Source: Sphingobacterium sp. B16(2022) (GTDB taxonomy: Bacteria; Bacteroidota; Bacteroidia; Sphingobacteriales; Sphingobacteriaceae). Taken from it: DNA of 64,000 nt. The position numbers and the translations under genes are program-made. Under the pieces are notes generated by a model. It searched no databases and was not told where the DNA came from. It saw nothing but the letters and a program-made list of their open reading frames with translations. The DNA is taken from NCBI RefSeq assembly GCF_012030425.1, contig NZ_JAAUVN010000005.1:328220-392219 (forward strand). Reading direction: 5' to 3'. Positions 45,528 through 54,519 of this stretch are shown here, in pieces (position 1 is the first letter of the stretch; every line of letters begins with the position of its first letter).

Positions 45528-47438
45528 ATGGGTCAACCAGTAGAAGTATTTTCGTTACTTACAGCATTCGACATATCATTATTTAGAGCTGGAAGACATT
45601 ACAAATTATATGAGAAATTTGGATCTCATGTTGTTGAGTATAGCGGTCAATCAGGAGTTTATTTTGCCGTATGGGCACCTTATGGAAGTCAAGTTTCCGT
45701 CATTGGAAATTTCAATGGCTGGAATCCTTATACACACCTTTTGCATGTGCGTTGGGACGGAAGTGGTATCTGGGAGGGATTTATTCCAAATATTGGAATA
45801 GGAGAAGTATATAAATATCATATTAATTCGATGGCAGGAGAGCAATTGGAAAAAGCTGATCCTTTTGCGTTGATTAGTGAGTTACCACCACAAACTGCGT
45901 CAATTGTCGGTACAACTTGGTATGAGTGGGAGGACAAAAACTGGATGTCACAAAGAGCTCAGTTTAATAGTTTGGATAAACCTATGTCGGTGTATGAAAT
46001 GCACTTGGGTTCCTGGCAACGTGATCCTTCAGATCCCGATCGTTTGCTTTCCTATCGCGAAATTGCAGATCGATTAGTTCCCTATATAATAGAAACAGGA
46101 TTTACACATGTCGAGTTTCTTCCTGTTATGGAACACCCCTTTTATCCATCTTGGGGTTATCAGATTGCGGGTTATTTTGCTGCATCTTCACGCTATGGGG
46201 GACCACAAGATTTAATGTATTTGATCGAATCTTTACATAAGCATAATATCGGTGTAATTTTAGATTGGGTACCTTCACATTATCCTGGTGACGCTCATGG
46301 ATTATATCGTTTCGATGGTAGTTTCCTTTACGAGCACGAAGATATAAGAAAGGGCTTTCATCCAGATTGGAAATCATATATCTTTAATTATGGTCGAAAC
46401 GAAGTGCGATCATTCCTCATTAGTAATGCGCTCTTTTGGTTGGACCGGTATCATGTGGATGGTTTGCGTGTGGATGCCGTTGCTTCCATGCTTTATCTTG
46501 ATTATTCGCGTAATGAAGGCGAGTGGGAACCCAATAAATTTGGAGGAAGAGAAAATTTGGAAGCTGTAGAGTTTTTAAAAGAATTTAACGAAGCTGTTTA
46601 TCATCATTTCCCAGATGTTCATACCATCGCAGAGGAATCAACATCTTGGCCTGGTGTAAGTAAGCCAACATCTGTAGGAGGATTAGGTTTTGGCATGAAA
46701 TGGATGATGGGTTGGATGCATGATACGTTAGATTATTTCAAAGAAGATCCTATTAATCGCCGATATCATCATCACAAATTGACTTTTGCAACTGTGTATG
46801 CATATCATGAAAATTTTATGTTGCCCTTATCTCATGACGAAGTTGTGCATGGAAAAAAATCTCTTTTGTATAAGATGCCGGGTGATGAATGGCAAAAATT
46901 CGCAAATTTAAGAGCACTTTATTTGTATATGTTTACATTAACCGGGACGAAACTGTTATTTATGGGTGATGAATTTGCACAAACAGCAGAGTGGAATGAA
47001 AACAAATCTTTGGATTGGCACTTACTGGATTATTCGCCACATAAAGGTATGCTTAGATTTGTTACCGCCTTAAATCGTGTGTACAAAAGTCAACCTGCAC
47101 TTTATCAGAAAGCTTTTGTAGGCGATGGGTTTCAATGGGTAGAACAAGGAGATTATACCAATAGCGTGTACGCGTATTTACGCAAGGGATATGAAGAAAA
47201 AGACAACTTATTAGTCATATTAAATCTAACCCCAGTTGTTAGAAAAGAATTTAGGATAGGTATACCAAAAAATGGCGTATGGGAGGAAATTTTGAATTCA
47301 GATCAATTAGAATTTAATGGGAGTGGACTGATCGGCGAAGCTTACAATTCAACACATGTTCACTGGATGGGTTTTGAGCAATCGATAACGATAACTTTAC
47401 CACCTTTAGGAGGTATAATATTAAAACGAAAAGCATAA
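45528..47438 (+). CDS. glgB: 1,4-alpha-glucan branching enzyme
   Basis: 636 residues. CBM48 domain (about 40-135, 'YFAVWAPYGSQVSVIGNFNGW' in part), then a GH13 barrel with 'DWVPSHYP', nucleophile region 'GLRVDAVASML' (Asp), 'TIAEESTSWPGV' (Glu) and 'LPLSHDEVVHGKKSL' (His-Asp), as in GlgB. Forms alpha-1,6 branches in glycogen. Lacks the long N1 domain of enterobacterial GlgB, a known variation. Stop overlaps the start of glgA by one base. Confidence 0.95.
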   Translation: MGQPVEVFSLLTAFDISLFRAGRHYKLYEKFGSHVVEYSGQSGVYFAVWAPYGSQVSVIGNFNGWNPYTHLLHVRWDGSGIWEGFIPNIGIGEVYKYHINSMAGEQLEKADPFALISELPPQTASIVGTTWYEWEDKNWMSQRAQFNSLDKPMSVYEMHLGSWQRDPSDPDRLLSYREIADRLVPYIIETGFTHVEFLPVMEHPFYPSWGYQIAGYFAASSRYGGPQDLMYLIESLHKHNIGVILDWVPSHYPGDAHGLYRFDGSFLYEHEDIRKGFHPDWKSYIFNYGRNEVRSFLISNALFWLDRYHVDGLRVDAVASMLYLDYSRNEGEWEPNKFGGRENLEAVEFLKEFNEAVYHHFPDVHTIAEESTSWPGVSKPTSVGGLGFGMKWMMGWMHDTLDYFKEDPINRRYHHHKLTFATVYAYHENFMLPLSHDEVVHGKKSLLYKMPGDEWQKFANLRALYLYMFTLTGTKLLFMGDEFAQTAEWNENKSLDWHLLDYSPHKGMLRFVTALNRVYKSQPALYQKAFVGDGFQWVEQGDYTNSVYAYLRKGYEEKDNLLVILNLTPVVRKEFRIGIPKNGVWEEILNSDQLEFNGSGLIGEAYNSTHVHWMGFEQSITITLPPLGGIILKRKA

Positions 47439-48856
47439 TGAAAGTAATACATTTAAGTGTTGAATGTTTTCCGGTAGCAAAGGTAGGCGGACTGGCAGAC
47501 GTATTGGGAGCTTTACCTAAATATCAGCGTAAACTTGGTGTTGACGCATCCGTTGTTATGCCTTGGTACAATCGGAAATTTACACAAGAAAATAAGTTTG
47601 ATCATATTGCTTCCGGAGCTTTCTATCAAGGATCGGAATTATTGCATTATGAAATTTTGAAGGAAGCAGATGATCTACTTGGATTTCCATTATATCTCAT
47701 TCGCATACCCGGTAAATTAGATCGTGAGGAAGTATACTGTTACCCAGATGAATCTGAGCAATGGCTATCATTTCAACATGCTTTTTTACATTGGTTAAAA
47801 GCAGATGGCATACAACCCGATTTGATCAATTGTCATGATCATCATGTTGGATTGGTTCCTTTTTTATTGAAATACAGTTATGAATTTCAACAGTTTTCGC
47901 ATGTTAAAACACTTTTTACAGTTCACAATGGGCAGTATCAAGGCTGGATGAATTGGAGTAAAGGTATTTTATTGCCAAGTTTCGATACTTGGCGATGGGG
48001 ATTGCTTGATTGGGATGGTGTAATAAATCCCATGGCAGCAGCGGTTAAATGTTGCGATGCATTTTCTACGGTTTCAGATGGATATCTAAAAGAATTATTT
48101 ATCGAAGCAAATGATCTACAATCTTTGTTTGCATCCGAATCGCAAAAAGGATACGGCATTGTTAACGGGATCGATACAGATTATTGGAATCCGCAGTTAG
48201 ATACTTTAATTGATTCGAATTATAATCTTAATACAGTTGAAAAAGGTAAATCACAAAATAAAAAAAGCTTATGTGAACAGTATAAATTAGATCCTTCTTT
48301 ACCATTAATGTCATTTATAGGCCGATTTGCTATAGAAAAAGGAGCAGATTTATTAGCTGAAATAATTGATCAACTTTTGGGAAATATTAAATCCAAAATG
48401 AGTATATTTATTTTAGGCTCAGGAGATCAAGATATTCAGGATGCTTTGCAACAGGTTTTAGAAAAATACCCAAAACAGCTTGCAGTTTATTTTGGGTATA
48501 ATGAATCACTTGCACATCAAGTATATGCAGCAACAGATCTGTTATTGATGCCCTCAAGAGTGGAGCCTTGTGGATTAAACCAATTATATGCCCTACAGTA
48601 TGGGACAATTCCAGTCGTAAGAGGTATTGGCGGGCTCAAAGATACAGTTATTGATGTGAAAGATACAGGTGGATACGGTATCGTATTTCCCGAAGCACAT
48701 GTTGAAGATGCAGTACAGGGTGTGATAAGGACTTTAGAAATAGTTAACCAGGCCGATTTGTTGTCAGAAATTAGACAAAGGGAAATGCATTTGGATTTTT
48801 CATGGAATAAGTCAGCTCAAAAATATTTGGATTTGTACACTAAATTATTGAAATAA
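47438..48856 (+). CDS. glgA: Glycogen synthase
   Basis: 472 residues, GT5, GT-B fold. 'SVECFPVAKVGGLADVLGALPK' in part at the N-terminus has the ADP-glucose-binding K-x-G-G-L motif; 'VNGIDTDYWNP' and 'MPSRVEPCGLNQLYALQYGTIPVVR' in part form the C-terminal catalytic region. Elongates alpha-1,4-glucan from ADP-glucose made by the next gene's product. Start overlaps the glgB stop (TAATG). Confidence 0.95.
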   Translation: MKVIHLSVECFPVAKVGGLADVLGALPKYQRKLGVDASVVMPWYNRKFTQENKFDHIASGAFYQGSELLHYEILKEADDLLGFPLYLIRIPGKLDREEVYCYPDESEQWLSFQHAFLHWLKADGIQPDLINCHDHHVGLVPFLLKYSYEFQQFSHVKTLFTVHNGQYQGWMNWSKGILLPSFDTWRWGLLDWDGVINPMAAAVKCCDAFSTVSDGYLKELFIEANDLQSLFASESQKGYGIVNGIDTDYWNPQLDTLIDSNYNLNTVEKGKSQNKKSLCEQYKLDPSLPLMSFIGRFAIEKGADLLAEIIDQLLGNIKSKMSIFILGSGDQDIQDALQQVLEKYPKQLAVYFGYNESLAHQVYAATDLLLMPSRVEPCGLNQLYALQYGTIPVVRGIGGLKDTVIDVKDTGGYGIVFPEAHVEDAVQGVIRTLEIVNQADLLSEIRQREMHLDFSWNKSAQKYLDLYTKLLK

Positions 48857-48857
48857 T

Positions 48858-50129
48858 ATGTCACACAAAGTAGTCTCTATTGTTTTGGGGGGTGGACGAG
48901 GTACTCGTTTGTATCCCTTGACCGAACAGCGCTCAAAACCAGCTGTACCAATTGCTGGTAAATACCGTTTGGTGGATATTCCGATTTCGAATTGCTTAAA
49001 TTCCGGATATAATAAAATCTTTGTTCTGACACAGTATAATTCGGCATCTTTAAATAAGCACATTAAAAACGCTTATAATTTCAGTATTTTTAGTAAAGGA
49101 TTTGTAGATATATTAGCTGCAGATCAAAATAATGAAGGCGATCGGTGGTTCGAAGGAACAGCTGATGCTGTGAGGAGAACACAGAAAAATCTGCTGAATG
49201 TCGATTATGACTATGTACTTATTCTTTCAGGTGATCAATTGTATCAAATGGATTATGCTGCATTAGTCGACTTTCATGTTAAAAACAAAGGAGATGTCAC
49301 CATTGCAACTATTCCTGTCACTGGTAAAGATGCAACAGGATTTGGAATTTTAAAATCGGATGAAAATAATGTTATTACCTCCTTTATAGAAAAGCCTAAT
49401 AAAGAAGAACTGTTAAACTGGGGGTCCGAAGTATCAGAAGAGATGGATAAGCGCGGTAGACATTATTTAGCTTCTATGGGGATTTATGTTTTTTCAAAAG
49501 GAGTATTGGCCTCCTTACTCAAAGAAAATCCAGGTATGGATTTTGGGAAAGAAATCATTCCTGAAAGTATAGATTCCAAAAATGTACTGAGTTATCAATT
49601 TGATGGGTACTGGACCGACATTGGTACAATTAGTTCTTTTTTTGAAGCAAATATTGGTTTAACCGATGATATCCCTGATTTTAATTTGTTTAATGAAACA
49701 GTTTATACAAGAGCACGGATGTTGCCTCCTTCTAAAATATCAGGAACTACATTAAACAATACAATTGTTGCAGATGGATGTATTCTTAATGGCGATAAAA
49801 TTCAGCGTTCCATCATTGGTATTCGCTCCCGTATAGGACATGGTACAGTGATTAAAAACACCTATATGATGGGGAGTGATTATTATGAACAACTGGAGGA
49901 AGTTTTGGAATTAGGAAGTACGCAGGCACCTCCGCCAGTAGGCGTCGGTGAACGATGTTATATTGAAAATGCAATCCTAGATAAAAACTGTCGTATTGGT
50001 AATAATGTTCGTATAAAAGGAGGGAAGCATCTTAAAGATGGAGATTATGAGACCTATGCTGTTTGTGACGGTATCGTGGTCGTAAAGAAAGAAGCGGTTA
50101 TTGTGAACGGCATTACCATTGGCTGTTAA
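48858..50129 (+). CDS. glgC: Glucose-1-phosphate adenylyltransferase
   Basis: 423 residues. N-terminal 'LGGGRGTRLYPLTEQRSKPAVP' in part binds ATP and G1P; 'DQLYQMDY' holds the catalytic Asp; a left-handed beta-helix (about 290-420) carries the allosteric part. Makes ADP-glucose, the committed step of glycogen synthesis. It begins one base after the glgA stop. The cluster order GH31-glgB-glgA-glgC gives synthesis plus trimming from one operon. Confidence 0.96.
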   Translation: MSHKVVSIVLGGGRGTRLYPLTEQRSKPAVPIAGKYRLVDIPISNCLNSGYNKIFVLTQYNSASLNKHIKNAYNFSIFSKGFVDILAADQNNEGDRWFEGTADAVRRTQKNLLNVDYDYVLILSGDQLYQMDYAALVDFHVKNKGDVTIATIPVTGKDATGFGILKSDENNVITSFIEKPNKEELLNWGSEVSEEMDKRGRHYLASMGIYVFSKGVLASLLKENPGMDFGKEIIPESIDSKNVLSYQFDGYWTDIGTISSFFEANIGLTDDIPDFNLFNETVYTRARMLPPSKISGTTLNNTIVADGCILNGDKIQRSIIGIRSRIGHGTVIKNTYMMGSDYYEQLEEVLELGSTQAPPPVGVGERCYIENAILDKNCRIGNNVRIKGGKHLKDGDYETYAVCDGIVVVKKEAVIVNGITIGC

Positions 50130-50142
50130 TTGAAATTTTGAA

Positions 50143-50173
50143 AATTAAGGTAATTTTTTAAATTACCTTAATT
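50143..50173 (+). terminator. Hairpin at the end of the glycogen operon
   Basis: 14-bp AT-rich stem (50143-50156 and 50160-50173) with loop TTT, 13 bp after the glgC stop. No U-tract follows, so it may be a partial terminator, and the next gene starts within 20 bp. Confidence 0.5.
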
Positions 50174-50190
50174 AAATCAAATTGGAAGAG

Positions 50191-50823
50191 ATGACTTTGG
50201 GTTGGAAAAAAATCATAGGTAATTTAATACTATTATTACTGTTTGGATATAGCTGTATTCTAATGGCAGAAATTATTTGGCAATATCGAAATTTTGAATT
50301 AGATACTTCTTTTTTACAGATTAAACAAACTGAAATAACAGAGATCTTCTGGTACAGATTTGTGTTTTATGCCCATGTTACTTTTGCAATTTTAGCGCTT
50401 CCAGCTGGATTTACACAATTTAATAGCACCATTTTAAGAACATACCCACGTTTACATAGAGCATTTGGTTATTTATATGCTGGTGCTATTTTAATTGTTG
50501 CAGCACCCTCTGGTTTTTTAATCGCAATGCAAGCTAACGGTGGACCAGTTGCTCAGATTGCCTTTACATTACTTGCAATATTTTGGTTTTACGTTACACT
50601 TCAAGCTGTTCTAAGAGCAAAAACGGGAGATTTTAAAGCGCATAAAAATTTTATGATCAGAAGTTTTGCATTGACATGTTCGGCATTAACTTTGCGCTAT
50701 TGGAAACTTGTATTAGTTTATTTCTTTCATCCCTATCCCATGGACCTATACCAATTGGTGGCCTGGTTAGGCTGGATTCCAAATCTACTAATTGCAGAAT
50801 GGATAATTAACCGTAATAAATAA
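50191..50823 (+). CDS. DUF2306 multi-pass membrane protein
   Basis: 210 residues from the ATG at 50191 (TTG at 50182 also open). About six membrane helices; 'LRTYPRLHRAFGYLYAGAIL' in part and 'DFKAHKNFMIRSFALTCSALTLR' in part are the conserved His-containing segments of DUF2306, a family of unknown function reminiscent of haem-binding four-helix membrane proteins. It follows glgC by about 60 bp with a hairpin between. Precedes a YARHG lipoprotein by 1 bp. Confidence 0.8.
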   Translation: MTLGWKKIIGNLILLLLFGYSCILMAEIIWQYRNFELDTSFLQIKQTEITEIFWYRFVFYAHVTFAILALPAGFTQFNSTILRTYPRLHRAFGYLYAGAILIVAAPSGFLIAMQANGGPVAQIAFTLLAIFWFYVTLQAVLRAKTGDFKAHKNFMIRSFALTCSALTLRYWKLVLVYFFHPYPMDLYQLVAWLGWIPNLLIAEWIINRNK

Positions 50824-50824
50824 T

Positions 50825-51745
50825 ATGAAAAGACTTTTCTATATTGCACTGGCATTCGTCATGCTAACCTCTTGTAATAGTAAAACAGATAAAAAATCTT
50901 CAGACCAATCAGTTTCGGGAGCTATGGTCGAAAATGAGATTCATCCAGAATTATATGGAAATTGGGTAGGCGATTTTACTGTAGATGAAAAAGTTTCGGA
51001 AGAAATTCTTGAAAAGCAAGGCGAGTTTCCTGCTGAATTCGATTATAGTCCTAAAATTAATTTGACAATTAAAAGAATTACAGCCGATACAGTCATTGCG
51101 CAAAATGTGGTAAAAGGAAATTTAAGACCTTTGGTAGGGAAAATAGAAGAAAATGGAAATTTGATCACCTTTATCTTGGATGAGCCCGGAGATAAAAAAT
51201 CTGACGGAAGATTTGAGTTCAAATTGAATAAAGATACTTTAGAGGGGGCTTGGACAGCATTTGATCAAAGTGTAAATGTGAAAAAAAGGAATTTCAAATT
51301 AATAAAAAAACAGTTCGTTTATAATGCTAATCTCATGTTACCTAATGATGAAAATAGCGAACCATTAATTGATTGGTATGCGTCAAAAAAGGAATCAAAG
51401 ACGATGGCAGACGGAGATTCAACTTACACCTTTATTAATGATTTATATCGTGCAGCATCGCCTGTTGTATATACGCTCAATGCGTCAAAAACAAAGCTCA
51501 CAGAAGCCGATTTAAAAAATTTGAAGAAGTTGGATTTAGAGATTATTCGAAATACTATTTTTGCACGTCATGGATATGCTTTTACTAAAATTAATGTGCG
51601 TCAATTCTTTGATCCGGTGGATTGGTATGTGCCGGTTTCCAATGATGTAACAAAAGAGCTAACGCAATTGGAACGTGATAATATTGCCCTATTAACACGT
51701 TTTGAAAAGTTTGCAACTGATAACTATGATCATTTTGGTCGTTAG
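50825..51745 (+). CDS. YARHG-domain lipoprotein
   Basis: 306 residues. Signal peptide ends in lipobox 'VMLTSC' (Cys about residue 17). A C-terminal YARHG domain is marked by 'EIIRNTIFARHGYAFTKINVRQFF' in part (about 240-262), thought to bind cell-wall or extracellular ligands. The middle ~130 residues look like a beta-rich lipocalin-type region. It is coupled to the DUF2306 gene (1-bp gap). Function unknown. Confidence 0.85.
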   Translation: MKRLFYIALAFVMLTSCNSKTDKKSSDQSVSGAMVENEIHPELYGNWVGDFTVDEKVSEEILEKQGEFPAEFDYSPKINLTIKRITADTVIAQNVVKGNLRPLVGKIEENGNLITFILDEPGDKKSDGRFEFKLNKDTLEGAWTAFDQSVNVKKRNFKLIKKQFVYNANLMLPNDENSEPLIDWYASKKESKTMADGDSTYTFINDLYRAASPVVYTLNASKTKLTEADLKNLKKLDLEIIRNTIFARHGYAFTKINVRQFFDPVDWYVPVSNDVTKELTQLERDNIALLTRFEKFATDNYDHFGR

Positions 51746-51819
51746 GTACAAATTGTATCTGATATACATAATAAGTTTCGCCTAAAATTTACTTAAGTTT
51801 GATATCTAAAATTTAATCA

Positions 51820-53160
51820 TTGAGCACTATCCTAATCATCGACGACGAAGAAAAGATTCGTACACTACTTGCTAGAATTATTACCCTAGAAGGCTTTGAG
51901 GTATTTCAAGCTTCAGATTTAAAGAAAGGATTGAAACGCTTGGAAGAGCAAGATATTGATGTTGTAATCTGTGATGTTAAATTACCCGACGGAAGTGGTG
52001 TAGATAGCACAAAAGTAATAAAAGAGAAGTACCCGTTAATTGAAATTATCTTGTTGACAGCATATGGAAATATTCCGGATGGCGTACAGGCAATTAAAAA
52101 TGGAGCTTTTGATTACATTACCAAAGGAGACGATAACAATAAGATTATTCCATTAGTAAATAATGCAAGCGAAAAGGTAGCATTGGCAAAAAGAGTTCAA
52201 AAACTCGAAAAACAGCTAGGAGACCGCTATTCCTTTGACAAGATTGTCGGAAAATCGAAACCAATATTAAATGCAATTGATTTAGCAAAAAGAGTTGCTG
52301 TTACTGATACAACAGTGTTATTAACAGGTGATACAGGAACTGGAAAAGAAGTGTTTGCACAAGCGATACATCAGGCAAGTAACCGTAGTAAGTTTAATTT
52401 TGTCGCCATTAATTGTGCTGCTTTTAGTAAAGAACTATTGGAAGGTGAATTATTTGGACATAAGGCCGGTTCTTTTACCGGTGCAATGAAAGATCAAAGA
52501 GGACTTTTTGAAGAGGCAAATAAAGGCACTATTTTTCTTGATGAAATCGGCGAAATGCCAGTGGAATTGCAAGCCAAAATTTTAAGGGTATTAGAAACTG
52601 GCGAATTTTTAAAAATTGGAGAAACAAAAGTAACACGTGTAGATGTTCGTATTATTGCAGCTACGAATCGTAATTTGGAAGAAGAAATAGCAAATGAACA
52701 TTTCAGAAGTGACTTATTTTATCGTCTTTCGGTATTCAGTATTTATTTGCCAGCACTGCGTGAACGTAAGCAAGATATTCATTTATTGGCAAATCATTTT
52801 ACACAAATCTTTTCTTTGCGTGCTAAGAGAAAAGAATTACAAATCTCGCCTGAATATATTACTGCATTGGAAAACCATCAATGGAAAGGAAATATTCGTG
52901 AACTTAAAAATTGCATAGAACGTAGTGTGATTTTATCAGATAATGATGTATTGTGTGTTGACACGCTTCCTTTTGCTAGTATAGCCGTTGATTCAGGTGT
53001 AAAAATGTTATCTGCCTTCTCCATGGCAAGTGTAGAAAAAGTGCATATTCAAAAAGTACTACACCATACTCAGGGAAACAAAGCAGAGGCTGCTCGTCTT
53101 TTGGAAATTGGTATTGCAACACTCTATCGTAAGATTGAAGAGTATAAATTAATATCATGA
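51820..53160 (+). CDS. NtrC-family sigma-54-dependent response regulator, probably of the kdp locus
   Basis: 446 residues, TTG start (a stop codon lies two codons upstream in frame). REC domain with phospho-acceptor Asp in 'VVICDVKLPDGSG' (about 49); AAA+ domain with Walker A 'LTGDTGTGKEVF', sigma-54 contact 'GSFTGAMK' (GAFTGA motif with Ser), Walker B 'IFLDEIGEMP'; C-terminal Fis-type HTH ('NKAEAARLLEIGIATLYRKI' in part). It probably answers to the histidine kinase at 61360, replacing KdpE. No clear -24/-12 promoter was seen upstream of kdpF, so the target site is open. Confidence 0.92.
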   Translation: MSTILIIDDEEKIRTLLARIITLEGFEVFQASDLKKGLKRLEEQDIDVVICDVKLPDGSGVDSTKVIKEKYPLIEIILLTAYGNIPDGVQAIKNGAFDYITKGDDNNKIIPLVNNASEKVALAKRVQKLEKQLGDRYSFDKIVGKSKPILNAIDLAKRVAVTDTTVLLTGDTGTGKEVFAQAIHQASNRSKFNFVAINCAAFSKELLEGELFGHKAGSFTGAMKDQRGLFEEANKGTIFLDEIGEMPVELQAKILRVLETGEFLKIGETKVTRVDVRIIAATNRNLEEEIANEHFRSDLFYRLSVFSIYLPALRERKQDIHLLANHFTQIFSLRAKRKELQISPEYITALENHQWKGNIRELKNCIERSVILSDNDVLCVDTLPFASIAVDSGVKMLSAFSMASVEKVHIQKVLHHTQGNKAEAARLLEIGIATLYRKIEEYKLIS

Positions 53161-53707
53161 GCTAGAGGTCTCTGGTCTTACGGAGGCCTTACATATTGTA
53201 ATCTTCCTCTCGGATGATTGTTTAATAATTACTTTGTTAAGTATATTTCAAACTTGTATTGAACTGATTTTGGAAAGAATAGACTATTCCTCAGAGAACT
53301 TAGAAGTTTATAGTTTAAGATAAAAAAATCCAATTGTTGTTATAGGAATGTCAATTGGATCTCGTTAATACCAATTTATCTGTATATCGGCCTTATATTC
53401 ATTATACGGCCATTTTTATATTACTTTCATTATAATGCCACTATTCTTGGCTCTTTCAGACATGTTGTTCCTTACAACTTTCGAGCAGTGTAATAATTCT
53501 CTGTAAAAATTCCTTTTAACCTTATATCACTCTGCATCATACCTCTTAAAATTCCTTCTATTATGATAATGAGCCTATCATTTTGATAGGTTTTTCTGTT
53601 TTTAATTATTTGCGTTATTGCCTTAAGTTACTCTTATTGAGTATTTTATTTTCCTGTTATTAGACTTGGAATAAAATTGGCATCCAGCACTTCCAAAATG
53701 AATACTC
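53161..53707 (+). promoter_or_regulatory. Long structured leader region upstream of the kdp genes
   Basis: About 550 bp without a convincing gene. It holds hairpins at 53328-53360 (ATCCAATTG/CAATTGGAT), about 53386-53415 (GGCC/GGCC with flanking pairs) and the terminator-like 53574-53595. Expected to contain the kdp promoter. A sigma-54 -24/-12 element was sought and not found with confidence. Confidence 0.4.
53574..53595 (+). terminator. Terminator-like hairpin before the kdp small ORFs
   Basis: CCTATCA (53574-53580), loop TTT, TGATAGG (53584-53590), then five T. It lies 415 bp after the regulator stop and 113 bp before the first small ORF. It could end the regulator transcript or attenuate kdp transcription. 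Confidence 0.65.
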
Positions 53708-53848
53708 ATGTTAAATTCAAAATGGAAAAAAATCAGGCAGTACGACAGGTACTGGAAATCCGGCATAACGTCCGGACTATTGAAAATTGCCTTTGTTGCA
53801 ATTGTGACTTTTGCGCTTGTAAAATTTGTAGATATTCTCAGCACATAA
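53708..53848 (+). CDS. Predicted 46-residue single-span membrane protein, kdp locus
   Basis: A short ORF with a basic, aromatic N-terminal half ('MLNSKWKKIRQYDRYW') and one hydrophobic helix (about residues 23-43, 'GLLKIAFVAIVTFALVKFV'), ending in stop TAA. The charge pattern puts the N-terminus in the cytoplasm. It is followed 10 bp later by another small membrane ORF, then by the kdp genes, all on the plus strand. No family recognised. Confidence 0.5.
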   Translation: MLNSKWKKIRQYDRYWKSGITSGLLKIAFVAIVTFALVKFVDILST

Positions 53849-53858
53849 ATTGATAAAG

Positions 53859-53942
53859 ATGATAGCCATAATATTGACACTTGTCGGTGTAATTTGTTTT
53901 GCACTGTTTTTTAAATCAATTGACTTTTTTGATCAGATTTAA
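53859..53942 (+). CDS. Predicted 27-residue KdpF-like membrane peptide
   Basis: ORF beginning 'MIAIILTLVGVICFALFF' and ending 'SIDFFDQI', a single hydrophobic helix with an acidic tail. Size and position resemble KdpF and small 'F-like' peptides near Bacteroidota kdp operons. It comes just before the 119-residue protein gene. The real kdpF is probably the ORF at 54403, so this may be a second small subunit. Confidence 0.5.
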   Translation: MIAIILTLVGVICFALFFKSIDFFDQI

Positions 53943-54028
53943 GGTGAAGCCAAGAAGTAGATAATCTTGATATATAGCAGCTATTATGTACTACTCGAGC
54001 AGTCATCAACAAATGAAAAAATAATAGA

Positions 54029-54388
54029 ATGAAAACAAAAATGATAAGTACCCTGGAAGAATGGATACCAGAGTCCAGTAATTGGATTTCAGATAAAGAA
54101 TTAGGCGATCATACCGTAGCTGATTATATCGTATTAGGGAAATTAGCCGAACAATGCTTAAAAAAGATGAACTCAGGTAATGAATATGAGTATGCAGACG
54201 CCGAAGAAATTGCAAAAGTGGTGAATTTGATATATCAGGGAGGAAACCAATATACACGTAATGCGATCGAAAATGAATTTCTGACTAAGCTGTCCATAGA
54301 AGAAAGTCCAGCAAGTTTAAAAAAGCATCTGGCCATATTGCCAAAAGAATTGAGGAAGGAATACCTCAAAACGATAATGGAAAATTAA
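54029..54388 (+). CDS. Conserved kdp-locus protein of unknown function
   Basis: 119 residues, soluble, helical, acidic ('DYIVLGKLAEQCLKKMNSG', 'LKKHLAILPKELRKEYLKTI' in parts). No domain recognised with certainty. It lies between the small membrane ORFs and kdpF and is almost certainly in the same operon, so a role in Kdp assembly or regulation is possible. Upstream ATG at 54029 is the only one with a good N-terminus. Confidence 0.65.
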   Translation: MKTKMISTLEEWIPESSNWISDKELGDHTVADYIVLGKLAEQCLKKMNSGNEYEYADAEEIAKVVNLIYQGGNQYTRNAIENEFLTKLSIEESPASLKKHLAILPKELRKEYLKTIMEN

Positions 54389-54402
54389 AATTATAGCAAA
54401 CG

Positions 54403-54480
54403 ATGATAGCATTACTCATAGTAGCAGTAGGCGTGTTTGCATACATCGTGTATGTATTACTAAAGCCCGAGCAGTTTTAA
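54403..54480 (+). CDS. kdpF: KdpF small subunit of the potassium ATPase
   Basis: 25 residues: one hydrophobic helix 'MIALLIVAVGVFAYIVYVLL' followed by 'KPEQF', matching KdpF, which stabilises the KdpABC complex in the inner membrane. It starts 14 bp after the preceding stop and 39 bp before kdpA. Too short for routine gene finding. Confidence 0.85.
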   Translation: MIALLIVAVGVFAYIVYVLLKPEQF

Positions 54481-54519
54481 CAATCAAACTGTGAATGAAA
54501 TAATATTTAAAATTTAATT

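Noticed and set aside
53698..53853. Cys-rich 51-codon frame starting 10 bp before the 46-codon membrane ORF
   Set aside because: Overlaps the more plausible membrane ORF in another frame; composition looks accidental.
53161..54028. Sigma-54 promoter (GG-N10-GC) for kdp
   Set aside because: Only poor matches were found, for example TGG...GGC near 53173-53187, without the TGGCAC/TTGC context.
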